Below are positions 45,786 to 56,973 of a stretch of 64,000 nt of DNA, piece by piece. The position numbers and the translations under genes were made by a program. The stretch is from Bullera alba (lineage: Eukaryota > Basidiomycota > Tremellomycetes > Tremellales > Bulleraceae): positions 3,869,198 to 3,933,197 of the forward strand of contig BCIX01000001.1 in the NCBI GenBank assembly GCA_001600095.1, read 5' to 3'. The notes under the pieces were generated by a model. That model had not been told where the DNA came from. It did not search any database and worked only from the letters and a program-made list of their open reading frames with translations. The number at the start of each line of letters is the position of its first letter. The first letter of the stretch is position 1.

Positions 45786-47033
45786 TCAAACCTCATCGGC
45801 CTGCTTGTCTTCAGTGCCGTCACTTTCGGCCAACGACACCTGCTTGGTTTCAGCACCATCACTCTCGCTCGGAGCCCGCTCTCCTTTTTCGTCGTCAGTT
45901 TCGTCGCCTTTGGCCAGAGGTGCTTGATCGGTCTCGGCACCGTCACCCTCGTCCTGAGACACCTGCTGGGACTCAGCACCGTCAATCTCGTCCTGAGGCA
46001 CCTGCTCGGGCTCAGCACTATCACTCTCGCTCGGAGCCCGCTCTCCTTTTTCGNNNNNNNNNNNNNNNNNNNNNNNNNNNNNNNNNNNNNNNNNNNNNNN
46101 NNNNNNNNNNNNNNNNNNNNNNNNNNNNNNNNNNNNNNNNNNNNNNNNNNNNNCCTGCTGGGACTCAGCACCGTCAATCTCGTCCTGAGGCACCTGCTCG
46201 GGCTCAGCACTATCACTCTCGCTCGGAGCCCGCTCTCCTTTTTCGTTGTCAGTATCGTCGCCTTTGGCCAGAGGTGCTTGATCGGTCTCGGCACCGTCAC
46301 CCTCGTCCTGAGATACCTGCTGGGACTCAGCACCGTCAATCTCGTCCTGAGGCACCTGCTCGGGCTCAGCACTATCACTCTCGCCCAGAGGCCATTTCCC
46401 TCCCTCCGTGTTCCATCTTTCAAACCCGGACTTGAGCGCACTGTCAGACCAGTCCTTCAGGTGCATTCCCCCGTTGGCGTCGGTGCTTACGATCTTGAGC
46501 TTATGGCCCGTGAAGGTGCTGTCGCCGTTGATGGAGAATGTGCCTTGGAGCTGCTTGTTCAACATACCCGCCAAAACCTCCTCCTGGTCGTCAAATGAAA
46601 GTGCCGATACGCTCTTCCAAGCCTTGGTATCCAAGACTCCGCCCACCGTGTAGGCGGCCGATGTGGCGACTTTGTCGTACTCTCCCTGGAGGGGATGGTC
46701 ATGATCGAGGATCAGGACGGAGGGCTGAGCACGGTTCCCATTCTCGTCGTAACTGGTAGTGGCAACACTCCATGTGGCAGGCTTGGAAGTACCTCCAGAG
46801 AGGCCGGCGGATGGTGCCAAGCTGTTGATCTGTGATTTGATCTGATTTGATTGTCAATCAGTCTTCCCAAATGTGGATCGAGGGTGAGTTACAGTGGTGA
46901 TCGTCGCGATTGTTGAGAAGAAGGCAAAATTGTCACGCTCAGCACGTATATATGAAGAAACTGCAGTGACAGATCTAAAACACGATGAGTTGATGACGCG
47001 AGAGATCCTTTGACGAGTGCTCCCCCAGACCAT
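45786..47033 (-). CDS. Acidic tandem-repeat protein interrupted by an assembly gap
   Basis: The best model has two exons: 47033-46893 (MVWGSTRQRISRV...) and 46829-45786, separated by an intron at 46830-46892. There is no ATG at the start of exon 2, so the upstream exon is needed. After a globular-looking head of about 160 residues (AYTVGGVLDTKAWKSVSALSFDD, GTFSINGDSTFTGHKLKIVS) the protein becomes an Asp/Glu/Gln-rich array built on a 54-residue unit (ESDSAEPEQVPQDEIDGAES...), itself made of related 13-14 residue subunits. The run of 100 N lies inside the array. The start is uncertain, copy number is unknown and function is unrecognised. Confidence 0.6.
45800..46400 (-). repeat. 162-bp tandem repeats (54-residue acidic unit)
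   Basis: Almost identical copies of a 162-bp unit flank the N gap; the segments before and after the gap match nearly base for base. Smaller 39-42 bp sub-repeats encode variants of DGAExxQVxQD. The assembly probably collapsed or broke here. Confidence 0.9.
46054..46153. other. Assembly gap (100 N)
   Basis: Exactly 100 undetermined bases lie inside the tandem-repeat region. The round number suggests a placeholder of unknown true size. Confidence 0.99.
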
Positions 47034-47467
47034 GCTCTGTGACCTTCTGTAACACCTTCGCATGTAGATGAGTGTGGCAGTGGACAGAGAGTGGCGGATC
47101 GAAAGGAGACCTTGAGACATTCTCTTGTCAACTGTGAAGTGCGAACAGCAATGCGTACGCGCCGCTCGAGTCCCATAAGTCGCGGTGAACCTCGGTCCGA
47201 GACCGAGAGCAACGAGCCCGTCCTTTCTCATCGCCGAGGAGACAGCTCATAAGCCACACTGCCATGCAAGCAACCAATCCGCGACCTAAACCGCTCGATA
47301 CTGGTTTGCCCAAAACTCCACGGAAATGCATAAGCGATTCAAAAGAATGTCTAATAACAAATCTCCAAAGCTGTTCTGGTAGGGTTTTCTCATCTCGAAG
47401 CAGCACCGGGTATCTCACTCCACTCCTGTCCTATCCAATCCACCGCTCTCAGCATCGAGACTACGCT
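47034..47467. promoter_or_regulatory. Upstream region of the acidic repeat gene
   Basis: This stretch lies between the 3' end of the secreted-protein gene and the proposed start of the repeat gene, both on the minus strand. The open frame of exon 1 extends further upstream to about 47231, so the start could lie earlier. Confidence 0.35.
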
Positions 47468-48619
47468 TTACGAGCAGGCACCGGACTTGCAGTAACCGTT
47501 GGACTGGACGATGATGTTGGGGTCGTCCTGGCCACCGAAGTTGTCGTTCTTCTCGGTGCCGACACACTTGCTGAACATGGCGCAGGTGAGGACTCCGGGG
47601 GTGTGCTTGGGCAGGTCCTCCTCGGTGTCGTTGACATCTAGGGAAGGGTCAGCGAGATGAACGACTACATATCAGAGGGAGCGTGGTAGATACTCACCGT
47701 AGTAGGTGTTGACGAACACACAGCCCTCGATGTTGTCACAGGCGGCCAAGCAGTCGGAGACGGTGTTGGCGAGAGTGTAGGTCATGTACGAGGCGTCCTG
47801 GAGAGCGGCACCGACAGTCTGACCGTACCAGTAGCCGTTGGGAGCAACGATGGTGTAGTTCTGGTACTGCACCTGGTAGTTGTTCTGGCAGACGGGGTAC
47901 TGGGTTGGGTCGACAGTGGTGGTGGTAGCTGGGGGAGCAGCGGAGGTGGCGGAAGGAGAGACCTGAGCCGAAGATGGGGCGGCGTCGGAGGGGGCGGCGG
48001 CGGACGAAGCAGCGGCGGAGGAGGCAGCGTCAGATGGGACGGCGGCGGAGGAGGCAGCGGCAGACGAGGCGGCGGCGGAGGAGGCAGCGGCAGACGAGGC
48101 AGCAGCGGAGGAGACCGGGGCGGTGCTCGAGGGGGCGGCAGCGGAAGAGCTTGGCTTGGTCGATCCCTTGTTGGGCACCCAGACGATGGTGCAGGTCTGC
48201 TTGGTGAAGCATCCCCAGATGTTCCAGAGACTGCAGGTGGAGGCGACGCACTTGGTTTGGAAAGAGCCGCCGTTGGACCAGCCGACTGGGAACGAGTGGG
48301 GTGGGTTGCACTTGGCAGGGAGAGGTGCCTTGGGGTTACCGCCGTTGCAGACCTTGTACTGGCCCTTTTGCCAGGTGTTGCATCGGACCTTGTCACCACC
48401 ATCCCAGTATGGGAGTGTAGCCCATTGACCTTGGTTGGATGGCTTGTTCTTGCCGCACCAGGCACCGGGGGCCGAGTCGTGTTCCCATGGTTTGCCGGAA
48501 GCACCGTAGTTGGGCTTGTTGCAGAGACTGTTGCCTCGCTCCTCGATTGGGCCGGCGGAGACGAGGGGGCTGGCGAGAGCCGAGATGAGAACAACAGCGG
48601 TGGAGAAGTTGATGAACAT
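47468..48619 (-). CDS. Secreted Cys-rich protein with Ala/Ser linker and PAN/apple-like C-terminus
   Basis: The predicted protein has 363 residues from two exons (48619-47698 and 47637-47468). A signal peptide is evident: MFINFSTAVVLISALASPLVSA, cleavage after about residue 22. The first folded part (residues 25-150) has many Cys, Trp and Gly residues. A linker follows made of repeated SSAAA units. The C-terminal domain (about residues 245-363) has YTLANTVSDCLAACDNIEGC and VLTCAMFSKCVG, a cysteine pattern like PAN/apple modules of basidiomycete cell-wall or fruiting-body proteins. Codons are strongly C-ending, which suggests high expression. It is probably an extracellular or wall-associated glycoprotein; no catalytic motif is seen and the family is not certain. 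Confidence 0.8.
47940..48165 (-). repeat. Ala/Ser-coding low-complexity repeats
   Basis: GCGGCGGAGGAGGCAGCGG-like units on the plus strand encode SSAAA blocks in the secreted protein's linker. The same stretch produces long open frames on both strands that are not genes. Confidence 0.85.
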
Positions 48620-50259
48620 TGTGGAGGGTGTTTGGGGAGGTTGGTCGGGTTTAGAGAAGAAGGTAAGGAGGTCGGAGGGGAGGGTTGGTCGGTGAGGGCT
48701 TAGGAAGCGGAGAGTGAGTGTTCACAAGTAAGAAGAGTAGATGTGGATGAAGAAGTCAGTCGAGGCGAGGTGACCCTCTTCTTATAGACGATCGCTAGCT
48801 TCGAGCGGACACGGTCTTCCACACGCTTCGGCGAATGCGAACTCCGCCATCAGGGATGAAGCTGGATGAAGCCTTCCCGGATGCCGACAACGGCATGAGC
48901 GACGTGCGAAGCCCAGCTAAGCCAGACCGTTGGTCAGATTTAGCACAGATCGACCATCGGGCAAGTTGGCCCGAGCCCCGACGCGGTCTCACGCAGTCTC
49001 ACGCTGTCTCGGACCCAGGGGTTCACGCTCAGCGCTCACGCTTTACCTAAATTCAGCACACAATCTTCTTACATCGTCCTCACTGGCAGTGAAAGACACC
49101 GAGCGACTAATGAGGAGCTCGTAACTTACAGGCTCGTCTAGGCTCGTACATGCCGCACTTACGTGAGACCGGGTTCGGTTCCTTTAGGACTCTTGAGGAT
49201 GACTAGGGATGACTGTGGATGACCGACTGATGACCGTGTTTCGGGAGCCCGGGACACGTAGCACTGGTGAGACATGATTAATTGATTGTCCTCTCGAGAG
49301 CTTTGTCCGTTCCGCGATCCGGATCGCCCTGAGACGCTTCCCGTCAGCTCAGAAGCGCTCAGAACAGCTCCTGGTCCCTTCAGGTCCCCTAACCAGAGTA
49401 TGCCGTGACATCCCGTCCATGTTGCTCCATGCTTCACGCTGAGATCGGCTGGATTGCAGAACGAGAGGGAAAGAGGAGGATAGAGGGGGCACCTGGGAGA
49501 ACGGGTGCTGAAGGGTCAGATGGGAAGACGAGGGAAGAGCTCGAGGATCGAGGAAGCAAAGGGAAGTGAGAGGGACTGAGAGAGAACCGGAAAACCTGAG
49601 ACAGCCTGAGACATTAGACCTTGTGATTCAAAAGATCCCGGTGACAAACCGCTCACGGCATTCCGGCCGGAACGGGTGATTCAGGGTGATTCTCAGCGGG
49701 TTCCTAGATTGCCGATCTCATTCAATCTCGTAAGACAGCGGAAGACCTCGGAAGACGGGGTGGAAAGCGTAAGATGCTCGCTGGCGGATCTCGAGCATGG
49801 CCTCTCATGGCCTAGCATGGCCGGGCAGAGCAAAGCTGCGGCTATGATAGACCTATGTAGCTGGTCTAGGAAGCACTGGCCAGTGGCAGCTATAGCTGGA
49901 GTCTCAGGTATGTAGACGGTCGTACGCGTTACACTGTCATAGATCTAGGCGGTAGTTCTCTCCTGCATATAGGCATAGCCAGGACCACCCTAGGCCTTCC
50001 TAGGCCACCCTTCGAGAGTCCGGACCCACCTGCGACCCGCTGCATCCGGCACCCAAGCACCCGAGCACGCACCTTGCGCCAGCGTGCGATGGCGTTTAAT
50101 CAGTGGTGATACATGTTATCTACACCATGCATCAATCTAGACTGTGACTAACTACTAAACTGTAATGGCGTTGCCACATGAGGCAGGAGACAGGATGTTG
50201 TCTGCCGTCGACCGGCAGCCCCAACGTCAACGTGTGAAACGCGCCCTCATGCGACCCGA
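48620..50259. promoter_or_regulatory. 1.6-kb intergenic region with short duplications
   Basis: This region lies between the secreted-protein start and the 3' end of the alcohol dehydrogenase. It has purine-rich runs (49465-49560) and local duplications such as TCTCACGC repeated near 48988-49010, GGCTCGTC/GGCTCGTA near 49130-49150, and CATGGCCT/CATGGCC near 49798-49825. No gene is recognised. A long promoter for the probably abundant secreted protein is likely. Confidence 0.45.
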
Positions 50260-51592
50260 TCAAAGCTGGCCGCCGTGGTGAGGGTTGACCAGGACGAATC
50301 GGTACCTGGGCTCTCCCCGCTCGAAAGCGGGAATAGCCTCGTTCACATCCTTCATGTCGTACTTCTTGATCCAAGGCTTGACGCCTTTCTCGGCAGCGAA
50401 CTTGAGCATGTCGGGAATGGTCGTGGTCGGGGAGCCAATCGCCGATCCCGTGAAGTGAACGTTGGTTGTGATGAAGTTGAAGGCGGACACCTTGGGGATC
50501 GAGTCGGCCTCGGCGGCTCCGACAAGAACGAAAGTGCCTCCTGGTCGGATGAGGTTGATGAATGCGGCGAGCGGGAGCTTGGGGTCGTCTGCAGCGGATC
50601 AGCATTACACTTGTCTAAATTTAGCCCTGATAAGGACTCACTCGAAGTGCAGACGATCAGATCGAGCGATCGAGCGTGGTCCTTGCAGGCCGCCTTGGCG
50701 TCGTCCCCGGTGACAATCACCTTGTCGGCACCGAGCGCCTTGATGTCGTCCATCTTCCTGTCACTGTGAGTGATGGCAGTCACGTTGGCGCCCAGGGCTT
50801 TGGCGAAGAGAACACCAAAGTGGCCCAAACCGCCTGCAGGAAGATCAGTATGGGGATATCACGCGTAATGTCCTCGTTGACATACCGATACCGACGATAC
50901 CGACGTCCTTAGCGGTTGTACCGGCGCCGTACTGAGTGAGAGGCGAGAAGAGAGTGGCTCCACCACACATCATGGGAGCGGCGACAGCTGGGTCGAGTCC
51001 TTCGGGGATAGCGACGGTGAATCGGGATGGACCTCGCCAGAAGTTGGCATAACCACCGTACGACTTCTGTCCTTTGGCCTCCTCCTGTCGAGAGAACTTG
51101 CCGCCGTAGGTTCCGGTCATACCACCGGCACAGTACTGCTCTCGGCCTAAACAGCTGATAAGCTTCTGAGGCGTCTCGGTGAAGCGCGTCATGACGCACC
51201 GGCATCGCACCATTGACAGGCCTGGCACGAGTCACACTGAGCACCAACACCAGCGATGTCTCCGACCTTCAGGTTCTTGACTTTGCTTCCCACTCGGATG
51301 ACCTCGCCGACAATCTCGTGTCCGACGACTTGGGGGTACATTCCGCTGGCTTCAAGGTCACCCCAACCGGAGGACGCGGTGTGGACATCGGATCCACAGA
51401 CACCGCAGTACTGAATCTTGACTGAGGAATGGTCAGATCAGGTCACAGCGTTGTCACGATCATCTTTTACTCACTCTCGACGTCGTCCTCACAGAACGTC
51501 TTTGGCTCGTACTTGTGCCACTTGAAGTTTCCCTTGACAGAGTCGGCCCCGAAGGCTCCCCAACCCTCGTAAGTAACTTCCTGGTTCGACAT
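50260..51592 (-). CDS. Zinc-dependent alcohol dehydrogenase, cinnamyl-alcohol dehydrogenase (ADH6-like) type
   Basis: The start is MSNQEVTYEGWGAFG at 51592; five or more exons follow. The catalytic zinc site is in QYCGVCGSDVHTA and VVGHEIVGEV. The structural zinc site CDSCQACQWCDAGREQYC is completed only when an intron inside it (about 51145-51198) is removed. The cofactor fold GGLGHFGVLFAKALGANV follows, with a basic/serine-containing loop (HSDRK) that usually goes with NADP(H). The C-terminus FERGEPRYRFVLV is the family ending. These cytosolic enzymes reduce a broad range of aromatic and aliphatic aldehydes. Physiological substrate not determined. Confidence 0.92.
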
Positions 51593-52057
51593 CTTGTGTA
51601 TTGGCTTTTACTTGTCACTCGTTTTAGTTGATGCTGATATGGACGAGGGAATGGAGAAAGAGCAGAACAGGATTAGATTCGTATCCTGATATTGCGTTTC
51701 GTGACGACAGACTTTATAGCAAACACGACGAGGTGGAGGTTTGTACTCGAGTATGCATCATCAAATGCCGCCGGTGTCCGAGGTGGGCAAGTGGAGGGAG
51801 AGCTTTTTGATCAGGATGCTAAGCTTAGCTTAGTCGTAATGACGATGATGCAGTTCGAAACTCCACCTTCCCAGGGGAATGGCTCTGGATGGCTGTAAAC
51901 TGCCGCCTCCACCATGCAGTCCACCCCGATTTTTCGTCGGCTAAGTGGAGGCAAATGACGTTTCATACACAGACTATCCCGCTCAAACGCCCTCCACCGC
52001 GATCATCACCAGAGTCCAGAGCCAGCAGATCCAGGCAGATCCCTTGTTAAGCTGAGC
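51593..52057. promoter_or_regulatory. Upstream region of the alcohol dehydrogenase
   Basis: This 465-bp stretch lies between the start of the dehydrogenase and the 3' end of the next minus-strand gene. AAGCTTAGCTTAGT near 51820 is a short direct duplication. No gene is seen. Confidence 0.35.
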
Positions 52058-53647
52058 TCAATGCTCCGAGATTGGCGGAAGTGCCAGTATCCTATCGTTG
52101 TCCTCCCACATCCTCCTTGTCATAACCGGAGCGACCCATCTAAACGCTCGTACCTCCTCCAAGCCAAGTAGCGATCGTTGCTCGGCGGTCAGCTCGTCGA
52201 TGTGGATCGGCACCAGCGCGGGGTTCCGACGTTCGATGTCTTCCTTCTTTTCACCCAGAAGCAGACTGCCCGACGGCATGACTGCGAAATACCTCGGATA
52301 GGGTCCAAACGTCATTATTGCCGGCGGCATCGGTGCACCCCTTGGAGTGAAATGACCGGCCCAGTCGTCGAACGAGGTCGGTCGGGCGTCGTCGGCCTTT
52401 TCTGCGGCAGTGGAGTTTGAGATGTCTTCTTTGGTGTCAGGCTTTTCCAAATCACCTCCACCAGTCGCAGTAATGGGCGGTGTCAACGGTATTCTGATAT
52501 TGGTGCCCGCCTCGGCCGAATCGACTTCGATGGTATTCTGCACAGGTTCCCGGTCTGCGGGAGCCTGGGCCAGGGCTTCATTGGCAATTTCGGCTCGAAG
52601 TGGAGTCGCGCTGCGTCGAACGCCGACGGGCTGGCCGGTCCTTGGGTCGATGGCACCGGGCGTCCTTTCGGGAGGTCGATAAGAACCGGTATGCGCTACA
52701 GTGGGGGACTGCGGTTGCTTCGGCCTTGTGGCCCGGGCCACCGTTCTTTGTGACAGGTCAGTATCAGTTCACGCTCCATCGATGCAGTCATTCCAACTGA
52801 ACGCACTTGCCGTCGTTGGTACGGATCACCGACTCAATTTTGGATCGCTTCGACGACTCGGGAGCCTCCATCCTTGGCGAAGATTCACTGGCGCGCTTCT
52901 TGATGCCGTTAGGCGCGGATGTTGGGGCGATAGTAGGAGGTGATGACGGGGACCAATCGTCCGCGGGTGCTTCGTCCGATGCCGCTGATCCCGCATCAGA
53001 AGCAGCTGGTCCTGGTTTAGCAACCCCAAACCCCTTTTTGACGAGCTATGAAGGAGTGTCAGACATCTGCTTCACGGTAGAAGAACACACTCACAAGGAT
53101 GTTCTCGGTGTCCAGGGTATGCTGGTTCACCCAGACTTCACTGATGGCAGAGAAGCTACCGAATTGCTTCGGATCCCTCCTCTGCTCTGTCTATCAGTTC
53201 ACTAGCTCGTCCGACCACGATGGTACGACTCACCGCCACCTCGATCACCTTGTCTGCCAACACCTCGGGTGCAAAGAGGATAACCACGTTTTGGTACCGA
53301 TTTCCTCCCACCTGCTTGCTCGACATTGGCTTGATGGTTTCCTAGAAAGTCAGGACGTCAACAAGGATTGCTTTACCCACTTGGGTCGACATACTCACAA
53401 TCTTGCCAAACACCGAGTATACACCTCGAAGAAGCCTTTCATCCACCGGGGCCTTGACATCCCACAGTTGGACATCCGACGAGCGGTAGAAGATGTGGCG
53501 GTTCTGGTCGGCTTTATACTTGGAAGCCAGGAGTCGGGGATATGGGATTTGGTACTCGGCGTACCACCCATCTCCGCCCGTGTCGCCGTAGTACCTCGGT
53601 GTTTTGACGTTGATCTGGTCGACCTCTCTTGGAGCCATTTGGGCCAT
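52058..53647 (-). CDS. Uncharacterised, probably nuclear protein
   Basis: The start is MAQMAPREVDQINV at 53647. Exons join through IETIKPMSSKQVGG, TEQRRDPKQFGSFSAISEVWVNQ and LVKKGFGVAKPGP to a long C-terminal exon. The N-terminal 150 residues look folded, with an alternating strand/helix pattern (VYSVFGKIETIKP, YQNVVILFAPEVLADKVIEVA) reminiscent of an RRM-like ferredoxin fold; this is inference only. A disordered acidic/Ser-rich middle follows, with a basic KKRASESSPRMEAPESSKRSK stretch that may be a nuclear signal. The C-terminus (MTFGPYPRYFAVMPSGSLLLGE, FRWVAPVMTRRMW) is again folded-looking. I do not recognise the family. Confidence 0.7.
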
Positions 53648-54452
53648 ACTGCTGTGTTGCCTTGAAATTCTCAGCCTGAGGAGGATAGAGGAAATCAAGG
53701 AGCAGAATTTTCAGTACTAGTTCCTCAGCCGGTCGGGCTGGGTGCGGGCGAGTTAGTCAGGTACCATCAGCTTGGACCGTGTGTGTCTGGTGTCACGCGT
53801 CGAATATGATCGACACGCGTCGAGTTCTGGACTGATGGTGCATGTCAATAGCTCTACAGTTCTCTACAGACAACTCTGGTGGAGACCATGTGCCTGTATG
53901 CCTGCGGCAGGACGCATGCAAAGAGAGATGTCATTTGAGTCTAGTCTGTGTCAGGATTTGGGTGTCATCCACCCGTCACATCCTAGTCAGCCCAGGCACA
54001 TCACGTGACCCTGATTGTAGACTCGTAGACACCGTATACATACTTTAGCTACGATCCGCTACCTGTGATTCCTCACCACTATACAGAGTGCTGAGAGTCA
54101 CAGGTCGTGACAGTCTGTAGTTGGCCTGTAAGATAGAGCTGGGCCCGTAAATAGCTGTTTCTGAAACGGCCTGGCCTGCATGCTTATCGGACGCGTCGCG
54201 CGCTTGATTGCAAGTCGCTAAACTCGCTAGGCGCTACCCGCGAGACCAAGACGGAATCAAAATTTCGAGCTATGACGCGTGCTGGACCGGCAATGACATG
54301 CGAAGTGAGTCGTCTACGCAGAGAGACGAACTGGTCTCACCTTCCCATACCATCCTTCTTACCTTCCTACCTGTACTTCACCCAGCCCTCTTGCCTCTTC
54401 GTCCACAGTCCTTATTACACATCTGACTACACCAAGCGTATCATCGCCCACC
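53648..54452. promoter_or_regulatory. Divergent intergenic region
   Basis: This 805-bp region lies between divergent genes. It has a duplicated GACACGCGTCGA-type phrase near 53790-53825 and CT-rich stretches just upstream of the plus-strand start. No gene is seen. Confidence 0.4.
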
Positions 54453-56507
54453 ATGGAGTCGGGCAAGATCCAGGAAGGAGCACAAGACCTCACTACAAGG
54501 CTGATCTCGCTCAAGAGGTGAGCGAACGGCGGGAGAGAATGACCTCTGGGATTGAGCGTTGAGCTGACCCAACCAAGGTCTGAAGTGCATGAAGCTATTG
54601 ACCAATACTTCAGCGTGAGTAAATGTTCAAGAGGCGTGTGAAGTGCCCGGGACAACTATCTGACGTCCTTGTAGCAATCGGCGGCTTTGGACAGTCGATA
54701 CCTGAAGGTTATAGGAAGGGACCGTCTGAAAAGACAGGCAGACTTATTCAATCAGGGTTTCAGCAAGAGTACCCTTGTGAACAAGCCAACAGTCGATGAG
54801 TGAGTGGTGCTCCGAATCCTCCGGATCCCCTCGTAGTCGTCTCTCTCGTTACACCCATCTTCTGCTTTACACTTCCTTCAGGCGGAGTGCGAAGTGGAGT
54901 CCTCAAGCTGACCCACACCCAGTGATGAGCACACGATTGCATTCACCGTTAAACGACAGGTCGACACCTCCAAGCTCTTCTACCTGGTCAAACATATCCC
55001 CTTTGTCGGTCGACTTGCCACCTCCAACCAGGAAATGCACTTTGACGCCAAGATCACCTTGAGCCCAAGTGATCAGAGCAAGAAAGACGACTCTTCGACC
55101 CTCTACGTGAGCAAGATCTGGATCGACAGTCAGGAGAAGGCGCCACTCATCGCACGACTGTGAGCAATTCTTCTACCCTACTCCCTCATTCCTTAGCATA
55201 GACTGACGTGAAAATCTTAGCATCTTCAATACCACGCAACCGCTGCACAAGCCAATCGCCGTGGTGGTGGCCAAAGTCGCCGAGATTGTCATGGACCAGC
55301 CCAACCCTGTATCGCCATCAGGTATTCTAGGCCTCGCATTTCACACCACTGGTGCTCTCACTGGGTGGACCATTGGCAAACTTCACGACGCTGGAGGTTC
55401 CGTTCTCAGCCACGTTCCCGGCTTCCAGAAAGTGTCGCACATGGTGACCAACCCGGACTGGCTTCCAGATTCCCAGAGCCAGCTTCCCGAGTGAGTCACA
55501 AGTCCGAGACTCGACTGCCTTTGCTGATTGACTTTAGCTGGTCCAACAAGGCCATCTCTTCTGCCGTAAACCTCGGTCACTCTGCCGAAGCTCGTGCCCG
55601 AAAGATGGGTGTGCCCGTGGATCAAGCCAGGGACACTTTCTACAAAGCTGTCGATGAGGTAGAACAGCGTTTCCACCTCCAATCCAAGGGCCAGGAGCTG
55701 AAAGACAAGGGTGAGTGCAACGTCTGCATACGACTCGACACATAACAAGTATCTGACCCTTCTTCAGCTGAGAAGGGTGCACACGATCTCGCCGATCAGG
55801 TCCGCACAACGACCACCAGCCCGGATATCGACCGCGGAGAACATGAACGATTCGACAGCCAAGATGAGGAGGAGGAGGTGGAAGACGTGAAGACACCTCT
55901 TGGGAGGACGAAGCCTCTGGCAGAAGAACCATCGAGCCAAGCAGGGGACAGCAAGGACGCGGTGGAATCGGCTGTCAACCACCTCGCAGACGTGCCGACC
56001 ACACCTCTCGGCGGACATGACCCCCTGGCAAACAATGCTCCCAGCTACGCGGTCGCCGTTGCGGAAGGCGAGGAGACGTCTCACGATGACCATAACAATG
56101 ACCAGGTCGATGAGCCAGCCGACGGTGCTACAACCCCCTTCGGCGGTCACAACCCACTCGCCTCAAATGCCGCTAGCTACGCGAAAGCAACCGAGAAAGG
56201 TGATCACCCGGACAAGCCCACTGCTCAAGACTCTGACATCCCCACAACTCCATTGGGCGGTCACGATCCACTAGCTGCCAACGCCCCGAGCTATGCCAAA
56301 GCCGCCGAGGAGGGAGCCCACCCCGAAACCCAATCAAACGACGCTCCATCCGCTGGTCAACAAGCCCAGTCTGAGACCGATTACCTCCAAGCTGGAACCA
56401 AGCAGCATCACCAGGAAGAAGAGTACGACGGTGCGACCACTCCATTCGGCGGACACGACCCGCTGGCCGCTGGAGCGCCGAGCTTTGCTCAAGCTGCTGC
56501 CAACTGA
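54453..56507 (+). CDS. Uncharacterised protein with C-terminal PLGGHDPL repeats
   Basis: The predicted protein has 548 residues from seven exons (54453-54517, 54578-54614, 54675-54799, 54923-55159, 55221-55490, 55538-55710, 55768-56507), and the sum is in frame. The first 330 residues look folded: helix EVHEAIDQYFSQSAALDSRYLKVIG, strands FTVKRQVDTSKLFYLV and SKIWIDSQEKAPLIARL, and a Gly-rich hydrophobic stretch (GILGLAFHTTGALTGWTIGKL) that could touch a membrane. The acidic tail holds four clear copies plus a degenerate first copy of a motif TTPLGGHDPLAxNAPSYAKA, spaced by 30-50 acidic residues. The regular spacing suggests a repeated peptide docking site. No family recognised. Confidence 0.75.
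55890..56495 (+). repeat. Dispersed TTP[LF]GGHDPLA coding repeats
   Basis: Four well-kept copies, near 55998, 56130, 56245 and 56437, plus a degenerate one (KTPLGRTKPLAEE) near 55888, encode TTPLGGHDPL followed by A-x-x-A-P-S-Y/F-A. The spacers differ in sequence while the motif stays nearly invariant. Confidence 0.85.
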
Positions 56508-56973
56508 ATCTCCGTGTTTGACGGCTTTGGGTTCGGTCGATTCCTCGGCAACCCGTCGTTTGACATGATCGCGGAGTGAGGTGCAAGGGGATTGAAAGCT
56601 GTTGTAAGCAATATACGAAATACGTCGATCAGACTGAGGGAGTGGGATGACGGAGGAGGGCGCACCTGATAGTCAGGAAGTTGATACTGATAGCATATAG
56701 ACAAGAACGGGTACAAGTCTTTGACCATTGTGTATGAGTAGTTCAGGTTCAGGTATCATGTATCATATTTCCACTCTGCCACTCTGCCACAAACGACGTC
56801 TCTGTGGCAGACCTTTGTGGGTTTGAAGGCTTTGAGGTCAAAGGATCTGTCCGTAACCAGTCCACTGGAAGCCGAGCTCACGCTGATAAAGTGATAAGTA
56901 CTGACCAAAGACTACCAGGAGGAGCGTCTTCTCATACCACTCTCACCTTCCAAGAGTTACTACACAACTCACG
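56508..56973. other. Intergenic region between two plus-strand unknowns
   Basis: This region holds a 3' UTR and promoter. CACTCTGCCACTCTGCCAC near 56773 is a short tandem duplication. No gene is seen. Confidence 0.35.

Noticed and set aside
45704..46598. Long plus- and minus-strand ORFs through the N gap
   Set aside because: The repeat DNA is open in several frames. Only the acidic frame connects to a globular head and a plausible stop, and translation through N is meaningless.
47782..48594. 270-codon minus-strand Pro-rich ORF overlapping the secreted-protein gene
   Set aside because: It is the shifted frame of the Ala/Ser repeat. The alternative frame has a signal peptide, ordered Cys modules and correct splicing.
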